From the NCBI GenBank assembly GCA_030737835.1, contig JAUJYN010000034.1:1116001-1180000 (forward strand): a stretch of 64,000 nucleotides of DNA, read 5' to 3'. The stretch is from Acorus gramineus. Its lineage: Eukaryota; Streptophyta; Magnoliopsida; Acorales; Acoraceae. This document shows positions 22,621 through 33,236 of this stretch, piece by piece; the stretch's first letter is position 1; every line of letters begins with the position of its first letter. The translations under genes and the position numbers were made by a program. The notes beneath the pieces are model-generated. The model made no database searches. It saw only the letters and a program-made list of their open reading frames with translations, and was not told the DNA's origin.

Positions 22621-23957
22621 ATGAACGGTAGAAGATCCAATAGGGGAGAGTTAAAACCTTTAGACCCTGAGATTGAGAGAACCTTTCATCTACATAGGCG
22701 AGTCCTTAACCATTCATCACTCTTCATAATGGGTGAACGTGCCAAAACCCTGAATGAGCTATATGCTCCTGCATCTTCCGATCCACCAACCTGCATAGTG
22801 CTGCCGGCCACCACTGCAATCCAATTTGAGATTCGGCCAGCAACCATCAATATGCTTCCCAAATTCCATGGGTTCGAGAGTGAGCAACCCTATATCCATC
22901 TAAACAAATTCTTGACAATTTGTCAAACATTCAAAAATCAGAACCTAGATGAGGAAGGTGTCAAATTGAGGTTGTTCCCCATGACTTTGGAAGATCATGC
23001 AGCTGCATGGCTGTATTCCCTCTCCACCAATTCAATTTCAACATGGGAACAACTCTCTAAAAAATTCATGACAAAATTTTATCCTATGGCAAAAACTGAG
23101 AAAATCAAAGATGCCATTAGAACTTTTAGGGGGAGAGCTGAAGATGAATTTTCTCAAATTTGGGAAAAATTTCATGATTTGTTAATCAAATGCCCACACC
23201 ATGGGCTTGACAAAGCCCAACTAGTTCACTTTTTCTATAAGGGACTACCTCACACACATAGGAACATGATTGAGTCCATGCACAAGGGTAAGTTCATGGA
23301 TCAGACCGCTGATGAAGCCTATGAGTTCCTTGTAGATTTAGCTGAGAATGCCCAGAATTGGAGTAGCTATGACAATGAAGTTGATGATAGAGGATCTAGA
23401 AAGTCAGGTATTTATGAAATAAAAGCAGATCCAGATCTTAAATATGTCATGACCAACTTAGTGGATGGGGTGAACAAATTGAGCAAGAAGTTCGATACTT
23501 TTGCGGTAACAACAAATCGGAACTCACAGAGAGATCCAAACCCCATAATGAATGTGGAACATGAGCCACACAACATATGTCTCATTTGTGATAGTTCAGA
23601 GCATCTAGTGGAGTGTTGCCCTAGTTTGCCCACCATCAAGGCTGAGCAGGCAAATTCGATTAATTCATATAATGCCTTCAAAAAGCCCACTCCCAATTCT
23701 TTTGGCCCAGTATACCATCCTGATAATAGGTTTCATCCAAACTTCTCTTATAGGCAGAATGAACCTATCCAATATCAAGGTGGTCCACCAGGGTATCAAA
23801 GAAATTTTTCTAGGCCAAGCTCGTCACAAGCTCCTCAGTTGAACCAACCTTTGGTTCCACCTCCTCCTCCTTATGTTGCTCCCACTCCTCAACAACCCTC
23901 ACATCTGGAAGCCATGATGGCTAACATGATGAAGCAACAACAAGAATTCATCCATTC
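22621..23957 (+). pseudogene. Athila-like gag, 3' end replaced by LTR sequence
   Basis: This is an open frame of about 445 codons before the break. The capsid domain (roughly residues 70-240) shows MLPKFHGFESEQPYIHLNKF, KLRLFPMTLEDHAAAWLYSL, STWEQLSKKFMTKFYPM and CPHHGLDKAQLVHFFYKGLP. The form with an F(F/Y)xGL block followed by a Met-Ile-Glu segment is that of Athila Gag. A zinc knuckle CLICDSSEHLVECC (CX2CX4HX4C) follows near residue 320. A Pro-rich tail with HPNFSYRQNEPIQYQ is also Athila-like. The frame has no stop over 1.3 kb, so this insertion is fairly young. After 23957 the frame runs for about 60 codons into an inserted Tekay-family LTR fragment, which is not real Gag. Protease, RT and integrase are absent from the window. 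Confidence 0.85.
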
Positions 23958-26141
23958 ATGCGCCGATGGTGCTGGGGTGCGTGCGTGCGTGCACATTCGT
24001 GCGTGCGCGTGCGGAGGGCCATGCGTGTGGCTGCCCAAGTGTTCGGGTAGGTGTCGGTGCACTCAGACTCGCGTGCGTACGTGCGTGCTCGCATGCGTGC
24101 GAGCCCGTTTGCATGCTTGTCCGAGTATTGGGTATTTCTAATGTTTTCTATGTGTAAATTGTGTTGTTTCTCACCAGTTGGATGCCCCTACCTTGCAGAT
24201 CTCGTCGGATGGGATGCGCGAGGTCCCGGGTCGTAATGGTGAGTGGTTTGATTCCAATCCCCTCCCCCCTCTCTAGGGATGCGCTCGACCCGCATAGACG
24301 CGCGTCGCGCATCGATGGGGGCCCTAGCTAAATTATATAGACAGCCATGCATGCATAATAAATGTGATATATCCATGCCACCTTAGACTTTGTATGCTAG
24401 GGATACGCACCCTTATATCATGTATAGCGGCCTATGCATGCCTAGACACCTTGCCCCGAACTATGCATGTTCCCATCTAGTTTAATTCAATTAAATCAAA
24501 TGTGAGCATATAGTTGCAAGCATGCCTTAGAGAATATTATAACCTTGTTGTTATAATATGTGTCTCCCCGCATCTTAGTTATGCGCCCTGGAGGAATTCT
24601 TGTGAATTCATGACATTATTTAGCGTTACAACCGGTGTCGACGGATCCAAGAGGATCATATCCGTGTGACTAGGCTGTCTTCTCCTTATTGGTTGGGATC
24701 CGAGGTAGGAACTCCCCGGCGTTAGCTGGCCTGACAGTGCCACAGAGGGCTCCTATCTGTAGGTGCCTCCGATGCGTTCGGACTGTGCTGATCGTGGGAG
24801 TATACCAGGTGGAGGCTACGAGGGTGGGAGAGGCTACCCATTTAGGGACTACGACTACTTTGAGGTTAGTATGAGTGTGTTGGTTGTTGTTATGCATGTG
24901 CATGATATCTCGATAAGCGAGTATCAAGAGTGGTTGTTTTCCATTGGGTTTCGCTTGGCGAACATGGGATCGTTCTCCCCTTCGTTGGATCCGATGTAGG
25001 AACTCCCCGGCGTTGGCTATACCTGTCAGAGGACTAGGCGGAGGCCACGAGGGTGGGAGAGGCTACCGATGGACTAAGGGTGTAGAGCAGTGAGTTGAGA
25101 AGATCGGGTTGTAGATACTACCCCGGAGAGGGTTAATGAATGATGTCGCGAGCATGGAATCGTTCTCCCTTCGTTGGATCCGATGTAGGAACTCCCCGGC
25201 GTTGGCTATACCTGTCAGAGGACTAGGCGGAGGCCACGAGGGTGGGAGAGGCTACCTGTGGACCAGGGATGCAGAGCAGTCTAAGTCTCTTCCCAAAGTC
25301 CCAAGATGTCTCCTTTCAGGAGTGAGGGTGTGGATGAGGCGAAGACGCGTCGCCTCGTGACCCATTCGTTGTTCGACCGTTCCCATAGATGTTGGGTCCG
25401 GTCTCGTGATGGATGTTGAAGGACATCGATGGGCGATTATCTAGATGTAGATGATCCAGTAGTGTTGAGTAGACCAGTAAATCCGGGTCTCTTCGACCGA
25501 CGGTATGGTCTCTAGACCAGTAAATCCGGGTCTCTTCGACCGACGATATGGTCTCTCCCCATAAGTCCCAAAAGACTCCCTCCGGGAGTGAGGGTGGGGG
25601 GTGAGGTTGGTCGCGCCGCCGCGTGACCCTGTTATCCATTGGGTTTCTACCCATGTTTTCCTTGAAAGGAAATTGATTTATGTATTGAACTGTAGAATGG
25701 TGATTGGTTTCCAGCCACTCACTAAGCTTGTAGCTCACCCCTCGCATACTGTTTCTTTTCAGGGGCAGTGTTGGGCGTGGAGCTGGAGCTTTCCTGTGGC
25801 GTGGTCTTATGGGCGTGGAGCGTTCTGCCGGCGGGTGGTGAGTGCAAGGCTGTCAGCATTCCTAGAGTCATTTTATGCTTTGTAAATCGTGCATATGGCA
25901 CAGGTTGTATTTTCTTTGGTCTAGACTTGGCTTTCACAGGACATTGATTGTGTATTCGGGTCTGTAATAATGTTTTTGATTTACAGACATTGTTATATAT
26001 TATGCTTCCGCTTTTCAGTCAGTTATCATTATCTTGCTTTGCCGCCTTGTGTATTGTTGTTGGTGTCCTTATTGACCTCAGGTATTGATAGCTGATATTA
26101 TATTTATTTTGCCATGTCTCGGGGACGCCTGGGGCGTGACA
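23957..26141 (+). repeat. Rearranged Tekay-family LTR fragment
   Basis: The right end is a normal LTR end (GGGGCGTGACA at 26141). The left end begins inside the CpG-rich part, at TGCGCCGATGGTG, which matches about 63213 of the LTR at 61413-64000 read in reverse. So roughly the first 0.8 kb of the LTR is missing and no left target duplication can be seen. The middle (about 24880-25560) matches the gag-pol spacer of the array instead of ordinary LTR. It also contains a 110-base segment twice (24966 and 25149, period about 183). It is a chimera or a different subfamily. Confidence 0.75.
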
Positions 26142-26145
26142 CTAA

Positions 26146-26944
26146 GTCCTACATATGGGTGGCCAAACAGCCCGCGAGCCCGGACCCGGCCCAGAAATTT
26201 CTGGGCCTAAGCCCAGCCCCCGCCCAGAGCCTGGCCCAAGGCCAGGCCCAGGAAAGCCCTCCGTAGACCCAGGCCCGTTCCGGCCAAAGGTTTTTTTTAA
26301 AACCCTCCCCAACGGTTATTTACTTTAAATTTAGGTTAAATTTACTTGTATTCTTGTCATTTCTTAAAAAATGACTTTGAGTAGAGTTGTGCAAATGATA
26401 GATAAAATGGGTAGGTGCCATTGGCAACTAAGTTGGCACCTACGACCTCGATGTACTCATTTTATTGTGATGCAATCATCACCCACAAGCTAATATTCAA
26501 TCATTGTAATGTTCCATTAAAATGTTTTTCTATGAATTTATAGTGGCTATTCAATTAATGTTCAAATATTTCTTGTTGTAAACTTATAATGTGCAATTAT
26601 TGTGAAGTTATATCAATATTCAATTCAAATAGTTTTATTGTTCAAAGTATTTTCAATTCAAATTATTCAATTTTTTTATTTACTTTATTGCATTTTTTAA
26701 TTTAATTAAAAAAAATGAAAAAAATGTGTGGGCCATAAAGCCCGGCCTGAACCCTAAGCTGGCCCAGCCCGGCCCGAAATTGGCCCGTTCATGACCAGGC
26801 CTATGGGCGGGCGTAGATTTTAGACTTTAGGCCCGGCCCTAGCCTGGGCCCGAAGCCCCTCAGACCCGTCTAGGCCCGCCCAAAAAAAGCCCGGCCCGAG
26901 CAAAGCCCGACCGAGCCCGGCCCATGGCCACCCCTAGTCCTACA
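26146..26944. mobile_element. Non-autonomous hAT-like element with 8-bp target duplication
   Basis: GTCCTACA occurs at both 26146-26153 and 26937-26944. Between them lies a 783-bp element whose ends read TATGGGTGGCC and, on the other strand, TAGGGGTGGCC. Both ends continue into GC-rich subterminal repeats rich in GGGCC/GCCCG. An 8-bp duplication with a short A/GGGGTGGC-type inverted end is the hallmark of hAT elements. The centre is AT-rich and codes for nothing visible. Confidence 0.88.
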
Positions 26945-28080
26945 CCTAAAAAATGATTACGGAATCATGTGCATTACACTTAACTTAGGCTCTCGCAAAC
27001 CTAAAGAGGTGATCCATCTAGTAATTTCCAAAGGGAATGTGTCTAGACAATCGAAGGAGGTGTTATAAATGGTTATGCATTAATTATATATAGAAAGAAT
27101 ACTGTTTTTTTTTTTCATCCAGTCGAATTGGGCTGTTTTTTAATGATCAAATGAGAATAAAAAAATATTGGAACAGTTTGAGATAGATTAACGCTTAATT
27201 TGTGAACTGGGATATGACAAAGTCACATATAGTTAGTTATGTCGTAGGAGGTTTAGGTAAAACTGGACGTCATGCATGAGATCTGATGCGCGCGTGTGTA
27301 GCATGTTCACGCTGGATATCAAGAAAGAACTTCAAAGACACGCACCAAGAAAACTAACAATGTGAAGAGCTCGAGTAGATTAAGGGTTAGTTTAATTTGG
27401 TAACCACTTATTCTCTTTTGTTGGAGCACCCATGTATATTTGTAATCATTTGACTTTTTCAAAGCAAATAATTGGTATGGTCAAGCTTATGAGAGACAAC
27501 GGGGGTGATAACAAGGGAGCAAAATGAAAAGCATAGAAGTTGTAAATACCTTCTAAAGAAGAGTTGGTTTGTTGTAAAGTAAAACCAAATACATTGGATG
27601 TCATTCTCATTTGTAGCAATTGATGTGGAGAAAGAACTCCATTAGCATAATAGCTCTCATACCAAAAAAAAAAAAAAAAGAGACATAGAGATGCTTTAAT
27701 AAACCTCTCGTTCCTCATCTGCTTTAATACTAAAAGCTTGAAGTTGTATATAAAATACAACTCAAGATTTAAAAATACAATAGATCAGCATTTCATTATA
27801 ACTAATTGATAAGATAAAAGGCAGATTTGGTCAAATCAAACTAAGTGGATAAGACATTAAAAACAAATATATGAATTTGATTTTGTTACGCTATATTTGG
27901 AAATGGAAAGGCACAAGTGAAGTTAGAATAAAAATATAACAAATACAGGTGCATCAGAGAAATTAGGTTTTTTTTTATTTTACCCAATAGCGATGCCAAG
28001 CTGGCCGTCGATGAAAAAAATTAAAATTTTTATCAACTGGTTTCTTTTGAAATTTTTTTTTGCTCATTTATTAAAAAAAA
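26945..28080. other. AT-rich intergenic stretch, nothing recognised
   Basis: I see no gene, RNA gene or clear element ends. There are only short unrelated open frames and poly-A or poly-T runs (27661-27680, 28071-28080). Confidence 0.6.
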
Positions 28081-28587
28081 GGGAAAATTAATTCCAGGTC
28101 CCCTGGACATCTTTGAATTATTTTTAAGTCCCTTGAATGTTCAGATTTACTTTTAGATCCCCAAATCACATCGTGTATCATTTCCAGATCCTTTTGACTA
28201 ATATTTATTAGGTACACCATTAACTATTTCATATTTACCCCTCGACTCTCTCTGTGTACACCATATTCTGTGCACACTGCTAAACATTGCCAGTAAACTG
28301 TTATACACTACATGTATACCATTATTCACGATTCACAAATAATCTAAAACACAACTTAATTAATAATAGATTCAAACCCACATAATATAATACATTATTC
28401 CTATTATTATATTGCTTAAATCATTTTCATGAGCAATATATTAAGTTCATACAAAATAAGGTGGAGTTAATAAAAACACATGTTTGAAAATTGAGACAAA
28501 ACCTCATTTGACAGGAGGGACAATATGATTGGATGGAGGTGAGCAGATGGTGTGTGCAAAGGGGGAGGACGCCCTAGGTGGATATGG

Positions 28588-28621
<34 letters not shown>

Positions 28622-29472
28622 CACAAAGAAGAGATGAACAGAATGGCTAAAGTGAAAAAAGAGAGGGTAAAAGATAATTAATCTCCAATGGATAGAAGGA
28701 TCCGAAAATGAGTCTCCAACTAACTTAGGCCATGCTTATTGTAACTTAAATTTACAGATTATAGATTATAACTTTTTTGATACGTAGAAGACAAGTTTGT
28801 TGCAACTGTTTAAAAGTAAGAAATAAGCAGCAGTGGATGTTTGTTTAATAAGATGTAAGATATTTTTTTACTGTATAATTGTCAAAAATACCTCTAAACT
28901 GTAGAACTAAAAAATTAATTTATGTTTGATAAAATAAGTTGACTTTTACATATAAAATTAATTTCGTAAATATTTAAAAGAAAATTAACTTGACAAAAAT
29001 AATATTTCAAATTTACTACAATATTTTTTAAATATTACATTCTAGAATTTTAGAAAATTGAGTGACAAATGGAATTATAAAAAAATTGATAATGTATTAT
29101 TTGTGATAGTAAAAAAAAATTGAGAAGATGAAATGAGGTTTGGTGATTTTTGGTGTAATAGTAAAAAATATAGATACGCATATTATTAGTAAAAAGATTA
29201 AGAGCATGAATGTCCTAATAAAAAAAAATCAAAGCATTTTATATGCTATAATTTCAAAAGCATCTCTTTCCTAGCTTACAAGTTATGACTTTGTAAAACT
29301 GTTTTAACTTAAATAATTAAGTTACAATAAGTTTAACAAACATGCACCAATTGTTTATTTTAAGCTAAAAGCTATAATCTCCAGCTTATAAGTTTTAATA
29401 AACATGTACTTGAGTTAGAGATCTAAATATAAGTTTAGATATTTCATGGACTTGGGGGAATTAATTTCCTCT
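28081..29472. mobile_element. Candidate terminal-inverted-repeat element (MITE/MULE-like), possibly nested
   Basis: The left end GGGAAAATTAATTCC recurs inverted at the right end (GGAATTAATTTCC at about 29459-29471). Both ends then share TAGTCC/AAGTCC-type and TTTAGATC blocks over about 70 bases. A second, inner inverted pair lies at about 28735-28790 and 29325-29405 (CATGCTTATTGTAACTTAA against its complement). This suggests one element inside another. I find no convincing target duplication and no coding sequence. Confidence 0.5.
28589..28621. repeat. (GA)16 microsatellite
   Basis: This is an uninterrupted GA run inside the candidate inverted-repeat element. Confidence 0.95.
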
Positions 29473-29507
29473 AATAACACTATTACTAACACGGTGATCA
29501 ACGGGAG

Positions 29508-30344
29508 TGTGGAGGAAAAAATCCTCATCTCGACACGTGTCATGTCAGGGGTAACGTGTCACACCAGGACGGATGTGGGCCTACCGTGGGACCCGCAAAT
29601 CTGAGTTCAAATCCTTGGTCATGATGACTCTCCCAAATGTACTGACACGACTAGATCCAGGGTCTAGTTGGACAATCGGGCACCTAGAAAGCGAGTAGTC
29701 GAAGGCACAACTAGACATGAGGTCTGGTCGGTCGACCTTACTCCTCAAAAGCGAGTAGTCTAAGGCACGACCAGATATGAGGTCTGGTCGACCTTACTCC
29801 TCGAAAGCGAGTAGTCTAAGGCACGACCAGACATGAGGTCTGGTCGATCGACCTTACTCTTGCATACATGCTGTGAAACATACGGGCGAGCATATCAAGA
29901 GACCCCGAGCAGAATGAAGAAACGGTCAGAAGACCACTAACGCCTATAACTACCAAGGTGGCATTTAAGGCCCATTACCAGCAGAATGTGAGTAATCAAG
30001 GACCAACGTGGAGCGTAAATGCTGGGGGAGTTTCCTTGGAAAAAAAGCCCACTAAACACTTAGTGGCAAGACGGTTACAAGGGTAATTAAGGAACTACAT
30101 ATGACTTGATCCCCAAGGGGGTACGTAGGTAGTCTATAAAGAGGTCGCGCGCTCAGCACTCTACGGACACAGTCAAGCAGAGTCAAACAATTATTCATTG
30201 AGTCAAGCACAGCCATTGTGTATTATTTCCTTTACAGCCATTATTGAGAGAATAGAAGCAGAGCAAAAAAAGTTTAATTAGTTCAAGTTCATTATCCTGA
30301 GAGATTTATAAATTTAACTGAAGGGGGAAAATATATCCACCTCA
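29508..30344 (+). repeat. 5' LTR of the Tat element
   Basis: This 837-bp LTR runs from TGTGGAGG to CCACCTCA. It holds nearly three units of a 60-bp tandem repeat at about 29691-29858 (core GACCAGACATGAGGTCTGGT, itself a near-palindrome) and a TATAAA at 30135-30140. It is followed by the PBS. The 3' LTR at 43817-44643 is its partner. Confidence 0.92.
30135..30140 (+). promoter_or_regulatory. TATA box of the Tat 5' LTR
   Basis: TCTATAAAGAGG is followed about 30 bases later by CTCAGCACTCTACGG. The same arrangement is at 44418-44425 in the 3' LTR. Confidence 0.65.
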
Positions 30345-30347
30345 ATT

Positions 30348-30364
30348 TGGCGCCGTCTGTGGGA
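30348..30364 (+). other. Primer binding site of the Tat element
   Basis: TGGCGCCGTCTGTGGGA starts three bases after the LTR end. This is the usual PBS form in Tat-type plant elements. Confidence 0.8.
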
Positions 30365-30390
30365 TACTGAAACAAAAGCTGGTATCCGAA

Positions 30391-31782
30391 ATGTCAGATC
30401 CTAGTAACACCAATGCAGGAGGGCGACAGGAACGAAACGTTCTCCCATCCGATGCTGCTGACGGCTCACCAGAAACCCTGGCTAGTCAGGTCCAGGGCCT
30501 CAGGTGGATAATGGAGTCCATGCAAGAAACTCTATTTACCCGTCTGCAAGGATCAATGCAGCAGATGATCGAAGCCTCGATGCAACAGTTCTATACGAAC
30601 ATGCTTTGACAACAGCCAGTACAGGAGGAAATCCGGCCACCACCTCCTATACTGCCCAACCCTCTGACTGTCAATGCTGAAGGTTCGAAGGGAAGTACCT
30701 CTTCCTCCAACCAAAGGCAGCGATCTCATTGGCGTTCACGCACTCCTCGAGCGGGTCGACGGCCTCATGAAGAACAGAGGGGCAGGCGCTCACCTCATGG
30801 AGAACGCTCAGCCGGGCGGGAGGCCTCTTGAAGCCAAACACACCAAGGGCAATCGGCCTTACACGAAGTATCGGAAGGACGTCAGTATAACTCTCCACCC
30901 CGCCATCGAGCTGGGGGAACAGTCACGAAGCCTCGTTACACCTTGCGCTCTGAGGTACGGCGTGTTCCGAATCATGAGATGGTGGAGAACGCAATACGGG
31001 GATTCGCCTCCCCGTTTTGCGTAGAGATTCTCAGATAACGACTTCCCCGAAAGTTTGTTCAACCCAAATTCAAGCTATACAATGGCACGACGGATCCCTA
31101 TGATCATATCTTGGCATTCCAACAATTAATGGCATTGTATGAGCTCTATGATGGGCTTATGTGCCGCCTCTTCCCCTCTAGCGTGGAAGGGGCCGCGCTG
31201 ACTTGGTTCCATCTCCTTCCACCTACGACAATCAGAACTTTCGAGCAGCTCCGCACTATGTTTGCCGAGCACTTCATCTATAGTCAACGAAGGAAGAAGG
31301 ATCTCGGCGATCTCAGGAAGATCCAAATGCTGTCAGGGGAGACGATTTGGCAGTTTGTTGATCGCTTCCACATCCTTAAGTTTGAAGTCAAAAACTGCAA
31401 TGAGGAAGCTGCAATAATAGCTTTCCGGAACGACCTGCCATCCGGAAATGGCCTCAAGGAGTCGCTTATCAAGCGTACTCCTTCCAACTTGCGCGATTTG
31501 ATGGGGCGTGCTGAAAAGTACACCAAGGTGGAAGAAGAATCTCGGATCCTTAAACAGGCGGTGGCTACGTCCCGATCTTCGCCAACGGCCGCCAACCCAT
31601 TACCAGATGTAAAACGTCCACAAGAGCCGCGTAAGAAGGACCAGCGGGGCGAGAAGGGCAAGAAGCCTGGTGCCTCAACAAACGAGGTGCGAGAAGGACG
31701 AGGGATGTTCTTCAAGATCCCTCCGTCGCAGATCCTATCCAAAATCAAGGGGGGCTGTGGTTCCGATGGCCTGCACCTATGA
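30391..31782 (+). pseudogene. Tat-element gag, broken by a stop and frameshifts
   Basis: The first frame (MSDPSNTNAGG) runs 72 codons to a TGA at 30607. The capsid block resumes in another frame from about 31045. It has FKLYNGTTDPYDHILAFQ, SSVEGAALTWFHLLPP, FEQLRTMFAEHFI, SGETIWQFVDRF and a Lys/Glu-rich segment, the typical arrangement of Tat Gag. The nucleocapsid part follows across a further shift. At about 31826 it reads YDYHKSVGHTTDQC, where the first zinc ligand Cys has become Tyr. The protein would package element RNA, but this copy cannot make it whole. Confidence 0.85.
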
Positions 31783-32672
31783 GGAGTAACGAATCAAAGA
31801 GGGATCAAACTCTCCGCTATGACTACCACAAGAGCGTGGGTCATACCACCGACCAATGCCGGATCCTTCGGAGGTTCTTGGAGACCCAGATCAAAAGGGG
31901 ACGCTTGAAGGAATATGTTCCTATCGAGAAGACCCCAGCTTCTGACGAGCAGCATGTGACGAATATTGACCCTAATACTTTGGCGGGGGTTATTGACGTC
32001 ATTTTTGAAGGCGTACCGCATTTCGTCATGCCAAAAAGCGTCCGTCGAGATTCAAGAAAGATGCAGGTCTCCTTCGAAATGATGCAGATCAACCAGGAGT
32101 CAAAACTGGTTGTGAAGAGACCAAGAAGTGGTGATGAAGGAGCCATCACTTTCTCTGATTCTGACTTGGAAGGAGTCCAGGCCCCACACTCGGACGCGCT
32201 GGTAATCACCCTGCGTATCTCTAATTTCGACGTTAAGAGGATTCTCGTTGATACAGGAAGCTCAGCCAACATCCTCTTCATGAAACCCTTTCTTCGGATG
32301 GGGTTAAAGGCCGCTGATCTCACTCCAGCGAAGGATCCTATGGTCGCATTCAATGGAGCACGAGTCATCCCTACTGGACGAATCACACCGCCGGTTCAAG
32401 CAGGGAATCAGAACGCTATGACGGAGTTCACTATCATGGACCTCCCGTCTCCATATAACGCCATCATCGGACGCACCTGGCTGGCGACGATGAAGGCGAT
32501 TCCGTCTACGTACCATCAACGGCTCCGTTTCCCCACAACCGAGGGGATAATGGAAATTCGAGGAGACCAAGTTGCCGTGAAACGGTGCTACATGGCGGCG
32601 ATGGCAGGGAAGTCCGCCCTACCCGACTTCGAGGAGCAGCCTAAGGGTGGAGAAATTCATCCAGAAAGGTAG
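31779..32672 (+). pseudogene. Nucleocapsid end and aspartic protease of the Tat element
   Basis: This 297-codon open frame begins in the zinc-knuckle region. It continues through an acidic linker into a retroviral-type aspartic protease. The active site is ILVDTGSSANILF (about residues 157-169), and the second conserved loop is NAIIGRTWLA. Both are intact. The protein would cut Gag-Pol into mature units during particle assembly. The frame ends in a stop at 32670, with RT resuming in another frame. This is the best preserved sense domain of the element. Whether a separate start is used is unclear, as the family usually makes it as part of a polyprotein. Confidence 0.85.
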
Positions 32673-32694
32673 CAACTACTTCATGACCGAGTCA

Positions 32695-33236
32695 AGGCTG
32701 ATGAGCGCCGACCCGGTCCCAAAGATACGGTTCTTGAAGACCTCGAGCAGGTCCCGATAGATCCCCTTGACCTCGAGAAATACTTTCTCGTCGGGAGTTT
32801 ACTCTCCGCAAAAGAGAGAAAGGCAATACTCAACCTCCTTGTCGAGAACAAGGACATCTTCGCCTGGAAGCCTCAAGACATGCCAGGGATTGACCCTGAG
32901 GTGGCAAGCCATCGGCTGTCCATCTCACCTACAATCCGTGCAGTCTGACAGAAGCAGCGACGAATGGCCACAGTACATGCTGAAGCGGTACAGGACGAGG
33001 TGAACAAACTCCTAGCCGCCGGATTCATCCGCGAAGTGCGACACCCCGAGTGGCTGGCCAACACCGTGGTGGTTCCCAAGAAGAATAAGAAGTGGCGGGT
33101 CTGCGTGGACTTCACCGACCTGAACAGCGCATGTCCGAAGGACAGCTTCCCACTTCCAAAGATCGACCAGCTGGTGGACTCCTCATCGGGTAATGAACTA
33201 ATGAGTTTCATGGATGCTTATTCAGGCTACCACCAG
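32695..33236 (+). pseudogene. Reverse transcriptase, first part (Tat element)
   Basis: This is the N-terminal part of RT. It includes FAWKPQDMPGIDPEVASH, then RMATVHAEAVQDEVNKLLAA, GFIREVRHPEWLANTVVVPK, WRVCVDFTDLNSACPKDSFP and ending SFMDAYSGYHQ. A stop lies at 32946 where family members have Arg (CGA to TGA). The frame is cut right after GYHQ by the solo LTR at 33237 and continues at 35858. Apart from that stop, the fingers and first palm acid (FMDAYSGY) are intact. Confidence 0.88.

Noticed and set aside
24689..25360. Small plus-strand open frames in the LTR fragment
   Set aside because: They fall in LTR and spacer repeats that are non-coding in all other copies.
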